This document shows positions 33,113 to 43,111 of a DNA stretch of 57,199 bases, piece after piece (the stretch's first letter is position 1; each line of letters opens with the position of its first letter). The DNA comes from an uncultured Micrococcales bacterium (GTDB lineage Bacteria; Actinomycetota; Actinomycetes; Actinomycetales; Microbacteriaceae). Location of the stretch: the NCBI GenBank assembly GCA_903834635.1, contig CAILJO010000027.1, forward strand, positions 1 through 57,199, read 5' to 3'. The notes beneath the pieces are model-generated. The model made no database searches. It saw nothing but the letters and a program-made list of their open reading frames with translations, and had not been told where the DNA came from. Both the position numbers and the translations under genes were made by a program.

Positions 33113-34814
33113 TACAGACCCTTCACATCGAGAAGGCCCTGAGTTACGCCAAGCAGTCGTATTCGCTCGTTGTCGCTTAGAGCTGGCACATAGAAGAGCA
33201 ACATGTCGCCATAAACCGAACGAATGCCTCTTGTCGATCCGCCGGTTCCGAGCATTAGCTTCTCGAGGCCCGAGACAGACACAGCCGAGCCGGCTTTGAC
33301 CGGCGTGATCGTGTAGTAATCCTTCATGTAAACAGCAACCAGAGCGCCGCCGCTGGTCGTTGAGAGGGCAATGATTTGAGAGCTGCCCAACGAGTGCTTG
33401 AACTTGATCTTGCCTTTAGAAAGTTTGTCGATTTGGGCCTGCTGGCCGGCGGAGACATCTTTGTAGAAAGCGTCGTGAGTCACGTCGTAAGCGGCCGATG
33501 ACAAGCTGGCAGCGCCGTTGTCGATGACGTCGCCGTACGTCACCGGAATGTCCATTGGTGGAAGCCTGAGATAAACAGAATCGGCACTTGAGGGAATTGA
33601 ACCGATGGTAGAAACCGGCACGGCAGGAATCTTGGCACCAGGCATTAGACCAACGACAAAGTTCACCATGTACTGCGATCTAGGTGTGTCCTGTTGAAGA
33701 ACGAGCATTTGAGGCAATGTCTCACCGGCTGGGTCGGTCACCAACATCACGCTTCGCGGCCAGTCGCTGGTTGCTGCAGGCAGAGAAAAGGTCAGTGGCT
33801 TGCTAGCAATGGTCATGGCATCGCCAACCGATTTGCTCTTCGACTGCAAGAAGTAGTGAGCGGCACGCATGTCAAAAGCAGGGCCTGAGAATCTCGACTC
33901 AAGCAACAGTTTTTGGTGGTGTTGGTCTGCTAGCAATGCCACATCGGCCACATCGGCCAAGATTCGGTCGATCTGCGAGGAAACCAAGGCAGGTGGAGCC
34001 AGTTGAACGGTGTCTCCGGTTGCCGAAGGAGTTGGAGTTGGTGTGCTCGACGGTTGTGAACAGCCACTAAGTGCCGCCAGACTCAAAGCCACAGCCACGC
34101 CATAGCGAACCTTTCGAGCGGCTCGGCGACCTTTAGAGGGAACAATGATTTGAGAGGTTCTTCGCCTGGTTTTAGGCCCTTGGGGAGCACGAGGAACCTT
34201 GCGACGTGGGCCACGTCGACGCTTGTGGTGACCGATTGCCCAAACGTTCATGATGAACGCAGCTACCAGCACCACTCCGCCAGCAATCAACAAGAAATTG
34301 GATTGGGTCAGATCGTGAACGATCGGCCAGTTGATTGAAATATTGTTTGGTGCAGCCGATAGTCCGTCAGACGCGATGATCACGGCAGCGCCATCGTTGT
34401 TGGCCACTTCAAGGGTGGCCGAGAGGTTGCTCGAAACAGAATCACGCCAAAGGTCGCTGCCCTTTGGATTGGCAAGGTTTCCCGAACCAAAGATTGAGTT
34501 CGGCGCGAGCTCTGAAGAGCCCTTCTTGGAGATTGTCGTGATCTCGGTGTGAGGTGCTTCGCCAACCCAAGCCAAGATGTCGCCTTCTCGGCCGCTTGCA
34601 ACAAAAGCTTTGCTGCGACCCGAGACGTGAACAGTTGGATTACCCGAGAAACCAGACAGAGTCGCCGACGGAATCACCACGTAAGGATTAGTCGAATCGA
34701 ATTGCACCGACAGGTTGTGGCTTGGAGGTGGCGACCAAATTGTGCGCTCGGCAACTCCCACGAAAAGCATGCCGAGCGACAGGAAGAAGAGTCCTATCGC
34801 TGCTAACAGTCGCA
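33112..34814 (-). CDS. Uncharacterised membrane/envelope protein with internal lipobox-like TM segment
   Basis: Probable start MRLLAAIGLFFLSLGM at 34814; central TM NFLLIAGGVVLVAAFIMNVW; then RRAARKVRYGVAVALSLAALSGCSQPSSTPTPTPS. Confidence 0.75.
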
Positions 34815-34890
34815 TGTCATTCCATTCGGGATAAACTTGGGGTTGGGCAAAGTGCCTAGACAAGTCTATCGAAGGGCTAAAGTAACCACC

Positions 34891-35982
34891 TTGGCAGCGG
34901 ACGAAGCGGAATTCCCGATTGTGATGCGCGGCTATGACCGCGACCTCATCGACGACGCTCTTCGTGACCTGCGCCGGCAGTTGCTTCAAGTGTCTGGGCA
35001 AAATCTGCAACTCGTTACCGAATTGCGTGAAGCAAATGAAAGAGCATCGCGAGCCGAAGCCGAGCTTGCCGAAAGTGCCGCTCCTTCGTACGCAAGTGTT
35101 GGAGCCAGAGCCGCCCTCATTTTGTCGACTGCCGAGAGCCAGGCGCTCGAAATCATCGCCGACGCACAACAAGAGCGTCAACGGATTTTAGATGAACTCG
35201 AAGGCGAAACCGAAGAGCTTCGTGGCGAAGCGAAGACTTACTACGACTCACTTGTCTCTGAGGCAAACCGTCGCGCCGAGAGAACCAACGCAACTGCCAA
35301 GGCAGACTACGACGAAATTTTGAATCAGGGTCGACGCGACTCAGCCAGAATGATCGAAGAAGCGATTCGCGAAGCCGGCGCAACACGTGGCGCGATTGCA
35401 ACCGAAGTGGCCAGAATGCGCGCCACCGCTAAGCGTGAAATCGAGGCAGCACGCACAAAGTTTGAACGCGAACTCAGTGAGCGACGCCTGGTGGCGAAAA
35501 ATGAGGCAAATCGCGAAATCGATTTCAATCGCGCCCTCGAACTGGTTACGGAACAGGCGAGAATCGACGTTGACCTAGAACTCACCGCACGCAGAGCAGA
35601 GGCAGAAGCCGAATATTTGGCCAAGCACCAAGAAGCCGTGGCAGCAACTCAAAAGTATCTAGACGAGGCAAACGCACTATTGGCTCAGGCTCGGTTGCGT
35701 GCCGACGCTGCTGCACTTGAGGCCGAGACGCTCGAGGCTGCAGCCAGATCAGTGAACAAGCGAACCAAGGATGAAGCACGCGCAAAGGCCGAGGCGATTT
35801 TGGTGGCGGCAGAAGCCGAGGCTAGAAGCATCCTCGCCGAAGCGCATTCAAAGGCGGTTGCCGAGGCTCAAAGCATGGCCAAGAAAATTGCCAAACTAAA
35901 AGTAGAGCGCGACGCAGTCGGCGTTTATCTGAAGAACCTTCGCGCCGTGGTCGACGTGGCCGAGCAAGGTCTGGAAGGTTAG
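34891..35982 (+). CDS. DivIVA-domain coiled-coil protein (paralogue 2)
   Basis: VMRGYDRDLIDDALRDLRRQL then extended coiled coil; TTG 34891 preferred over ORF start 34837 because TAAAGT lies 7 nt upstream. Confidence 0.75.
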   Translation: MAADEAEFPIVMRGYDRDLIDDALRDLRRQLLQVSGQNLQLVTELREANERASRAEAELAESAAPSYASVGARAALILSTAESQALEIIADAQQERQRILDELEGETEELRGEAKTYYDSLVSEANRRAERTNATAKADYDEILNQGRRDSARMIEEAIREAGATRGAIATEVARMRATAKREIEAARTKFERELSERRLVAKNEANREIDFNRALELVTEQARIDVDLELTARRAEAEAEYLAKHQEAVAATQKYLDEANALLAQARLRADAAALEAETLEAAARSVNKRTKDEARAKAEAILVAAEAEARSILAEAHSKAVAEAQSMAKKIAKLKVERDAVGVYLKNLRAVVDVAEQGLEG

Positions 35983-35989
35983 GAGCTCC

Positions 35990-37048
35990 ATGGAGAATCG
36001 CAACACCAAAATTTCAAACGGGTTTCAATTTGGACTACTAGCAGGACTTGGTGGCCTCACCGCCATCGCCCTAGCAAATGCTTTGGGAACCTTGGCGAGC
36101 ATTGTCACCTATGTTGCGCTCGCGATCTTTATTGCTTTGGGACTCGAGCCAATCGTGTCTTTGATTCAGCGCAAGCTGAAAGTCAAACGAGCCATCTCGA
36201 TTCTCATCGTCTTTGCCGTAATCGTAATTGTCCTTACGACTCTAATTTGGCAGCTTCTGCCAACGGCGCTGTCTCAGGCTTCTAACTTTGTGACCAGCGC
36301 CCCACACGCCCTCGACGCGATAAAGCAGCTCGATCTGGTCAAGAGTCTAGATTCACAGTTCAATGGGTCGGTGAGCGGTGCCTTAGATTCTGCGGCACAG
36401 TTCTTGGCGAACAGCAAAAACTGGCCAAGCATGCTTGGTGGAGTCGTTCAGGTTGGCCTGAGTGTTTTCAACGGCTTTTTTGGCGCAGTGATTGTTATTA
36501 CCTTGAGCCTTTATTTCATGTCTGCCATGAGCAGCTTCAAGGGATACATCTATCGTCTGGTTCCATCGAGCAAGCGTTCAACCTTCGAAAGCCTTGCCGA
36601 GCAAATTTCTGAAAGTGTTGGTCGCTATGTGATGGGCCAGGTGTCAATCGCCCTGATAAACGCAACAGCAGGCTTGATCATGATGACCATCCTGGGAGTT
36701 CCGTTTTCTCTGGTGCTGGCCGGCATTACCTTTGGTTTGGCTTTGATTCCTCTGGTCGGGTCGCTTTCGGGTGCCATTATCGTCACACTTGTTGCCCTGG
36801 CTAGCAACCCATCTACAGCGATCATCGTCGCTATCTATTACGCGGTTTACATGCAGATCGAGGCATACCTAATTTCGCCACGAATCATGTCAAAGGCCGT
36901 GGCCGTGCCAAGCGCAGTTATTGTGGTTGCCGCACTTGCCGGTGGCGCTTTGCTGGGTGTTCTAGGCGCTCTGGTGGCAATTCCGGTTGCGGCGTCGATC
37001 ATCTTGATCATTCGCCAAGTGTGGATTCCACGCCAGCAGAAACACTAG
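35990..37048 (+). CDS. AI-2E family transporter / PerM-like permease
   Basis: Multi-TM protein; GVPFSLVLAGITFGLALIPLVGSLSGAI and YLISPRIMSKAVAVPSAVIVVAALAGGALLGVLGALVAIPVAA typical of the family. Confidence 0.9.
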   Translation: MENRNTKISNGFQFGLLAGLGGLTAIALANALGTLASIVTYVALAIFIALGLEPIVSLIQRKLKVKRAISILIVFAVIVIVLTTLIWQLLPTALSQASNFVTSAPHALDAIKQLDLVKSLDSQFNGSVSGALDSAAQFLANSKNWPSMLGGVVQVGLSVFNGFFGAVIVITLSLYFMSAMSSFKGYIYRLVPSSKRSTFESLAEQISESVGRYVMGQVSIALINATAGLIMMTILGVPFSLVLAGITFGLALIPLVGSLSGAIIVTLVALASNPSTAIIVAIYYAVYMQIEAYLISPRIMSKAVAVPSAVIVVAALAGGALLGVLGALVAIPVAASIILIIRQVWIPRQQKH

Positions 37049-37764
37049 TTTTTATAGACATCAGGCAGAGGAAAACGCTCTGGTCTTATAGCTCGAACAA
37101 TTTCATTCAAAACGGTCTTAGTTGCAGACTCGCCCACCCAGAGGTGCTTAGCGCCCTCAACAGCGATTAGTTCGATGTGCTCAATCGGTGCAAATCTTTT
37201 AGCAGCCTCGTCAGGTTGCAAGTAGTCGTCCAACTCAGGAATCAGAGCCACTACCTTCTTTTCAGAACCTGACCACACCGCCAGTTCTTCGGCTGAAGTT
37301 CGATGCAGCGGTGGTGACAGCAAAATCACTCCCTCGATGCCTTTATCGTGCCCATACTTCAGTGCAAGCTCGGTGCCGAAGGACCAACCAAGCAGCCAAA
37401 TTTTGGGCAAACCTCTAGCAATCGCCCAATCTACGGCCGCTTGAACGTCGGCACTTTCGGTTATTCCCGCACCAAACTCACCTTCACTTTTGCCTCGAGG
37501 TGACTCTGTTCCACGAGTGTTAAATCTCATGACTGCAATGTCAGCTAACTCCGGAAGTCGATTCGCGGCTTTTCGCAAGATGTGCGAATCCATAAACCCG
37601 CCGTGAGTTGGCAGCGGATGAAGAGTGACGATCGTAGCGAACGCCGGTTTGTCAACCGGAAGCGCAAGCTCGCCAACCAGGGTGAGGCCATCTGAGGTTT
37701 TTAGTGTGAATTCTTCACGGATGCTTGGCAGCTCTACTCCCGAACGAATTTCGAGTTCAGTCAC
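37045..37764 (-). CDS. Alpha/beta hydrolase
   Basis: GWSFGTEL nucleophile elbow, MRFNTRGTESPRG, VEGAKHLWVG; GTG start 37764 overlaps the upstream stop (GTGA). Confidence 0.85.
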   Translation of the reverse strand: MTELEIRSGVELPSIREEFTLKTSDGLTLVGELALPVDKPAFATIVTLHPLPTHGGFMDSHILRKAANRLPELADIAVMRFNTRGTESPRGKSEGEFGAGITESADVQAAVDWAIARGLPKIWLLGWSFGTELALKYGHDKGIEGVILLSPPLHRTSAEELAVWSGSEKKVVALIPELDDYLQPDEAAKRFAPIEHIELIAVEGAKHLWVGESATKTVLNEIVRAIRPERFPLPDVYKN

Positions 37765-38060
37765 AGCAATGTGCCCTGAAATTTTTGCCAACAAACCGAG
37801 TGAAAGTGTCGTCGCCCGTCTGAACCGCGATCTTCGCTCCACGCAACCACGTGAGGCGTGCCGCGCTGAATCAAAATATGACAACCGGGGCAGGTCCAGG
37901 TCTTCGCTGGGTCATCGGATGCGCCCGAGTGGGTTTGCACCGTGTATTCGACTCCGCGCTTCATTTCGAGGCGTTTAGCGCCAAATAGAACCTGTTTTTG
38001 GCTGGTCTCTTCTGGTTGCTCGCGCTTGGGTGCCCGGCGAGGTCGGTTGGAACGGCCCAT
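37761..38060 (-). CDS. Small Cys/His-rich conserved protein (zinc-ribbon-like)
   Basis: CPGCHILIQRGTPHVVAW...HFHSVCW; start MGRSNRPRRAPKRE at 38060. Confidence 0.65.
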   Translation of the reverse strand: MGRSNRPRRAPKREQPEETSQKQVLFGAKRLEMKRGVEYTVQTHSGASDDPAKTWTCPGCHILIQRGTPHVVAWSEDRGSDGRRHFHSVCWQKFQGTLL

Positions 38061-38062
38061 CG

Positions 38063-38728
38063 TTAGTACCAGTTGAATTTGTTTGAGTGCGCAAGCGCAC
38101 CACAGGCAGAACCGTAGCGTGCCGTTATGTACTTTACGCCCCAACGAATCTGTGTCTCGGGGTTTGTGAGCCAGTCTTCGCCTTCGGAGTTCATCTTGGC
38201 GCCAGGGAGCGCCTGAGCGATTCCATAGGCACCAGAGCGCTTGTTGGTTGCATTTACTCGCCAGTTAGATTCGCGCTCCCAGAGCTTAACTAGGCACGAG
38301 TACTGGTCGATACCCCAGCCCATTCCGGTGACGAGACTGTAGGCAACAGCCTTGCTGGTTCCAGCAGAAGGAATGTCGGCAACTTCGACGAAAAGTGAAG
38401 CTGCATCTTTGCCGGTAACAATGCTGAAACCACCTCGAGCATATGAAATCACCTGAGTCGACTGCCAGCCATAAACCTGATCGGCCGAATCTGCCTCATT
38501 CTGATAAAAACTCAAAGTCTCAGCACTCGCCATGCTTCCTGAATAAGGATCAACAATGGTGACCGCAGTGAAACCAGCCACCATCATGAAACCTGTCAAG
38601 GATTTGCGCAGCGAAGAGTTCAGGAATTTTTGAACGGGTGCCCATTTGAATGGTGCAGCTAGAACGTTGGCTATCGATTCAGAAATACGAGATGAAAGTG
38701 AAGGCTTGTAGATAGCGTGTCGGCCCAT
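38063..38728 (-). CDS. Transglycosylase SLT-domain-like secreted/membrane protein
   Basis: CLVKLWERESNWRVNATNKRSGAYGIAQALPG...NPETQIRWGVKYITARYGSACGALAH, N-terminal TM. Confidence 0.82.
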   Translation of the reverse strand: MGRHAIYKPSLSSRISESIANVLAAPFKWAPVQKFLNSSLRKSLTGFMMVAGFTAVTIVDPYSGSMASAETLSFYQNEADSADQVYGWQSTQVISYARGGFSIVTGKDAASLFVEVADIPSAGTSKAVAYSLVTGMGWGIDQYSCLVKLWERESNWRVNATNKRSGAYGIAQALPGAKMNSEGEDWLTNPETQIRWGVKYITARYGSACGALAHSNKFNWY

Positions 38729-38800
38729 TGTTCACCTCTCAAATTTCGTCTCAAAAGACCAAGTTTAGCCGAGTGAGCTCATAAAGGCTAGATGTAGTGG

Positions 38801-39532
38801 CTATCCTCTTGGAGCTTTGAAACCTGGGCATCGGGCCAAAATGCCAGCCATCGCTTGCTTTTCAGCGCTGGTAACCCAAACCGAGTACTTTGCTTTTACG
38901 GCGATTTGTCTCGCCACATAGGCACACCTAAATGACTTATTTGGCGGCAACCAGCTTGCTGCGTCACTATCTGACTTTGCCCCATTGGTTGGCCCATCAA
39001 CGGCTAACAGGTTTAGAGGGTCGTTATAAAAGTTGTACCTCTTGCTCGATGACCACTGTTGAGCACCTTTTTGCCAGGCATCACTAACGGGAACTACATG
39101 GTCTATTTGCACTGCCAGTGACGTGCGCACTCCCCTCACAAAATGGATTATTCGGGCAGTGTAAGGATCATGAAGAACACCGGTTTCGACAATGCAAGTC
39201 TGCCCACTTCGCCAAGTTAGGTTCGTCAAATCTCTAGACAAAATGAAGTTTCTCGTGTCGCAAGAACCGATACTGCCCCAGCCATCTGAGAACAAAGACC
39301 TCGAATATCCGGTCTTAGGTGCGCGCCCTTTAACCCGGAGCTTTGCAAGCAAGGAGCTGGCTGCTACTTGCGCAGATGTGTGAATGCGAAGTTCGTGAGC
39401 ATTTGCCGCAGCCGAAATGGGCGCGACGGTTGCTACTACAACGGCCGAAGCTGCGAGAAGGCTAGCTAACCTTTTCGACCTGAAGAAGTTCAATGACTCT
39501 GTCGATGAACGCATCAACTTGGTTTTCTGCAT
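38801..39532 (-). CDS. Secreted HNH-type (DUF1524-like) nuclease
   Basis: Signal peptide; QIDHVVPVSDAWQKGAQQW...YNDPLNLLAVDGPTNGAKSDSDAASWLPPN...YVARQIAVKAKYSVWV. Start could also be 39514 or 39493. Confidence 0.85.
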   Translation of the reverse strand: MQKTKLMRSSTESLNFFRSKRLASLLAASAVVVATVAPISAAANAHELRIHTSAQVAASSLLAKLRVKGRAPKTGYSRSLFSDGWGSIGSCDTRNFILSRDLTNLTWRSGQTCIVETGVLHDPYTARIIHFVRGVRTSLAVQIDHVVPVSDAWQKGAQQWSSSKRYNFYNDPLNLLAVDGPTNGAKSDSDAASWLPPNKSFRCAYVARQIAVKAKYSVWVTSAEKQAMAGILARCPGFKAPRG

Positions 39533-40007
39533 AGCCGCCCCGCTTCGGTGTGAAGATTACCTTGCGCACATCATCGAGTGAAAGCGCAGTTCTGGTGTCA
39601 ATGTGGCTGCTCACTCGAGCCAAGAATGTGTCAACTTCTTTGCGACTGTAACCCCGCAAAATTGGCCCAGTGGATTTGAACCGTTTCGAGCGCGGACGTT
39701 CAAGACGACCAACTAAAAGAACTCGCAGCTCATTGGCTCGCTCACTAAGTGTCTCTTGACCGCGTTCACTGACCAGTTTGGCAAGTGCCCGAGCCGAAAA
39801 TGAATCCTCAAGTCGGTCCATTGCAACATCTACTGCAGTAACCGAGTAGCCACCTTTGACCAGAGCAAATTCGCGCTCACGGATTTGCAGGCGAACGCCA
39901 TCTTCGTTGTTGTTGAAGGCGGTTCTAGCTTCGGCAATGAATGCGTCAACCTCGGCAGGCGCGTAACCGAGTTTTCGGGGTTTAGCGTGGGGAAAAGGAA
40001 AGCTCAC
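39462..40007 (-). CDS. Short DivIVA-domain repeat protein (paralogue 3)
   Basis: Motif units KLGYAPAEVDAFI, KGGYSVTAVDVAM, RGYSRKEVDTFL, RGGYAENQVDAFI in 181 aa. Confidence 0.75.
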   Translation of the reverse strand: MSFPFPHAKPRKLGYAPAEVDAFIAEARTAFNNNEDGVRLQIREREFALVKGGYSVTAVDVAMDRLEDSFSARALAKLVSERGQETLSERANELRVLLVGRLERPRSKRFKSTGPILRGYSRKEVDTFLARVSSHIDTRTALSLDDVRKVIFTPKRGGYAENQVDAFIDRVIELLQVEKVS

Positions 40008-40040
40008 GGTTCTATTGTCGCAAACAGTTGGCGGGTCTTG

Positions 40041-40904
40041 TTACGTGGTCGCAAAGAAGATCGTGGCGATGATGTAAACGACCAGCGCCGAAGGCAACAT
40101 CGAGTCAAGGCGATCCATGACTCCACCGTGCCCCGGAAGCCACGAAGACATGTCTTTTACGCCCAAATCACGTTTGATTAGCGACTCGGCAAGGTCTCCG
40201 AACACTGCTGTAACGATTACGCAAGCGGCTGTGATTACGCCCCACCACCAAGCCTGGTGAACTACGAAAACCATCAAAATAACCGAAGATGCCACGCCGG
40301 CGACAATGCTCGCGATAAGCCCTTCGAGAGTCTTTTTAGGGCTTACACCTGGAGCGATTTTGTGCTTGCCCAACTTGCGTCCAACCAGATAACCGAAAGT
40401 GTCAATCATCGCTGTGGGAACAACAAACTGAATGACCCAGGCGGCGCCATCGGGTTCGCGTCGCAACAGCAGAATTGCGAAGGAGCACATGAGCGGAACA
40501 TAAATGACCACAAATGCCGCAGCACTGAAATCGCGCAGACTCTTTTTGAAAGATTGTGTTACCGACTCACGACGCTCCCATAACAGGTGGGTTGCTCGCC
40601 AAATGGTGAGTGCGATAATCATTGCTGCGGTTACAGCCCACTGCCACTTAGCGCCACCATAAAAGGTGGCAGGCATGATTAAAAGCGAGCCGACGGCAAC
40701 TGGAACGCGAGGAACGTACCAACCGGCCTGGCGAAGAGCTGTGGAAAGTTCCCACGAACCGGCCGATGCCGAAACTGCCATTAAGACAAGGAAAAGCTCT
40801 TTGTGCCAAAGGATTGAAGCCAAAAAGGCTACGCCAAATAGCAGGCCGTAACCCACTGATTTGGCGAAGTTGCGCTCCCCCGCCGCTGAAGCAACCTTTG
40901 CCAT
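40041..40904 (-). CDS. cdsA: Phosphatidate cytidylyltransferase
   Basis: GRKLGKHKIAPGVSPKKTLEG and GDLAESLIKRDLGVKDMSSWLPGHGGVMDRLDS signature. Confidence 0.95.
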   Translation of the reverse strand: MAKVASAAGERNFAKSVGYGLLFGVAFLASILWHKELFLVLMAVSASAGSWELSTALRQAGWYVPRVPVAVGSLLIMPATFYGGAKWQWAVTAAMIIALTIWRATHLLWERRESVTQSFKKSLRDFSAAAFVVIYVPLMCSFAILLLRREPDGAAWVIQFVVPTAMIDTFGYLVGRKLGKHKIAPGVSPKKTLEGLIASIVAGVASSVILMVFVVHQAWWWGVITAACVIVTAVFGDLAESLIKRDLGVKDMSSWLPGHGGVMDRLDSMLPSALVVYIIATIFFATT

Positions 40905-41464
40905 TAGACCTCTAGAAGCTCAGCTTCTTTGTGCTTTAGCGCGGTGTCGATTGCGTCAACGTGCTGCTTAGTTAGGTTGTCGAGTTCCTTTTCGGCGCGA
41001 CTGATGTCATCTTCGCCGGCCAAGCCATCCTTCTTGAGCGCGGCCAGGTCATCGTTGCCTTTGCGACGCACGTTTCGAACGACTACGCGGTGATCTTCGG
41101 CCTTGTTTTTCGCAAGTTTTACGTATTCTTTGCGACGGTCCTCGGTTAGGTCCGGAAGTGTCACTCGAATAATGTTTCCGTCATTGTTTGGGGTCGCACC
41201 GAGGTTCGGCATGTCGCGGATCGCCTTTTCGATGGTCAGCAGAGCGCTCTTGTCATACGGGGTGATGGCAAGGCTTCGAGCCTCAAGGACCTGGATGCTG
41301 GCAAGGTTGCCAAGAGGTGTTCCGGTGCCATAGTAGTCAACGATGATCTTCTGAAAGAGAGCAGGGTTCGCACGACCGGTGCGAATGGTTGAGAAGTCTT
41401 CTTTGGCTGCTTCGACAGCCTTTTCCATCTTCTCGGTGGTCTGCTTGAGGATTTCTGCAATCAC
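40904..41464 (-). CDS. frr: Ribosome recycling factor
   Basis: [51 protein letters not shown]. Confidence 0.97.
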   Translation of the reverse strand: MIAEILKQTTEKMEKAVEAAKEDFSTIRTGRANPALFQKIIVDYYGTGTPLGNLASIQVLEARSLAITPYDKSALLTIEKAIRDMPNLGATPNNDGNIIRVTLPDLTEDRRKEYVKLAKNKAEDHRVVVRNVRRKGNDDLAALKKDGLAGEDDISRAEKELDNLTKQHVDAIDTALKHKEAELLEV

Positions 41465-41485
41465 TTTTGGTTCTCCTGTTTTGTT

Positions 41486-42193
41486 CTAAGCGCTTACGTA
41501 AGTACCGATTTTTTTGCCTTTGATGGCATCGGTGATGTTGCCTTTGCCTTGCATGCCGAAGACTCGCATAGGCATTTCGTTGTCCATGCACAGGCTAAAT
41601 GCGGTTGCGTCTACAACCTTTAGTCCGCGAACCAAAGCTTCTTGGTATGTGATTTCTTCGAGGCGCTTTGCGCTCGGGTCTTTCTTAGGGTCGGCTGAAT
41701 AGACACCGTCTACGCCGTTCTTTGCAACGAGAACCTCATCCGCGTGAATTTCAAGTGCACGTTGCGCGGCAACCGTGTCGGTAGAGAAGTAAGGCAACCC
41801 TGCACCTGCACCAAAGATTACGATGCGTCCCTTTTCAAGGTGGCGGATTGCTCTTAGTGGCACATAAGGTTCGGTAACCTGCGACATCGTGATGGCCGAC
41901 TGAACACGCACGTCGGCGCCGGCCTGCTCGAGGAAGTCCTGAAGAGCCAAGGCGTTCATAACGGTTCCGAGCATACCCATGTAGTCGGCGCGAGAGCGGT
42001 CCATGCCGCTTTGGGAAAGTTCGGCACCCCTAAAGAAGTTTCCGCCTCCGACAACGATGGCAATCTCAGTACTTTTAGCGGCATCTGCAATTTCGGCAGC
42101 GATTTCGCTAACCACAGCTGGGTTAATGCCCAGGCTGCCGGCGCCAAACGCCTCACCAGAGAGTTTCAAAATAACTCGACGCTTGTGTGGCAT
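41486..42193 (-). CDS. pyrH: UMP kinase
   Basis: [45 protein letters not shown]. Confidence 0.97.
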   Translation of the reverse strand: MPHKRRVILKLSGEAFGAGSLGINPAVVSEIAAEIADAAKSTEIAIVVGGGNFFRGAELSQSGMDRSRADYMGMLGTVMNALALQDFLEQAGADVRVQSAITMSQVTEPYVPLRAIRHLEKGRIVIFGAGAGLPYFSTDTVAAQRALEIHADEVLVAKNGVDGVYSADPKKDPSAKRLEEITYQEALVRGLKVVDATAFSLCMDNEMPMRVFGMQGKGNITDAIKGKKIGTYVSA

Positions 42194-42242
42194 GGCATCC
42201 TCCCTAACGGTTCTTTCTCAATCCTAGACTGGGCAAGAAGAA

Positions 42243-42265
42243 AGGCTCGGTCAATGACCGAGCCT
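42243..42265 (-). terminator. Intrinsic terminator of tsf
   Basis: aggctcggtca-a-tgaccgagcct inverted repeat followed on the minus strand by tttcttctt. Confidence 0.85.
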
Positions 42266-42283
42266 CTCGACTACTTTTTGTGC

Positions 42284-43111
42284 TTAGGCACCGACGCGGA
42301 AGCGAACGAAGGCCGAAACCTTAACGCCTGCCTCGTCTAGAACCTTGCCAACACTCTTCTTGTTGTCCTTAGCGAAGTCCTGCTCAAGAAGCACGTTTTC
42401 CTTGAAGAAGCCATTTACACGGCCTTCAACGATCTTGGCGAGGGCAGCCTCTGGCTTGCCTTCGTTGCGTGCGGTCTCTTCTGCAATACGTCGCTCGGTC
42501 TCAACGGTCTCGGCTGCGATGTCTTCGCGGCTTAGAACGCTTGGTGAGAATGCGGCGATGTGAACTGCAACATCGTGAGCCGTTTCTGCGTCGCTGCCCG
42601 AGTAAGCAACCAAAACGCCAACCTGTGGCGGAAGGTCCTTGCTGGTGCGGTGCAGGTAAGCGTCGATGGCGGCATCCTTGATGGCTGCTACGCGGCGAAG
42701 CTCAACCTTTTCACCCATGATGGCAGCCTCGTCGTTGATTGCCTCTTCGACAGTCTTGCCACCTAGGTTTGCAGCCAGAGCGGCAGCAAGGTCGGTTGCA
42801 CCGGCCGCTGCGATTGCGTCTGCAACCGAGTCAGCCAGGGCAATGAACTTGTCAGCTTTAGCAACAAAGTCGGTCTCGCATGCGAGCTCGATCAGGTAAC
42901 CGGTTCCACCTGAAACGCGGGCAACAACCAAACCATTGCTGGTGGTGCGGCCTTCACGCTTGGTGACTCCCTTGAGTCCCTTGAGGCGAAGAACTTCCAT
43001 CGCCTTTTCTACGTTGCCATCGGCTTCGTCTAGGGCGCTCTTGCAGTCCATCATGCCAGCGCCTGAACGCTCGCGAAGTGCCTTTACGTCAGCTGCGGTG
43101 TAGTTAGCCAT
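42284..43111 (-). CDS. tsf: Elongation factor Ts
   Basis: [39 protein letters not shown]. Confidence 0.97.
   Translation of the reverse strand: MANYTAADVKALRERSGAGMMDCKSALDEADGNVEKAMEVLRLKGLKGVTKREGRTTSNGLVVARVSGGTGYLIELACETDFVAKADKFIALADSVADAIAAAGATDLAAALAANLGGKTVEEAINDEAAIMGEKVELRRVAAIKDAAIDAYLHRTSKDLPPQVGVLVAYSGSDAETAHDVAVHIAAFSPSVLSREDIAAETVETERRIAEETARNEGKPEAALAKIVEGRVNGFFKENVLLEQDFAKDNKKSVGKVLDEAGVKVSAFVRFRVGA

Noticed and set aside
33112-35181. Full-length 689-aa reading of the minus-strand ORF
   Set aside because: The part upstream of 34814 is antisense to a well-supported DivIVA-like gene, and a signal-like start (MRLLAAIGLFFLSLGM) is at 34814.
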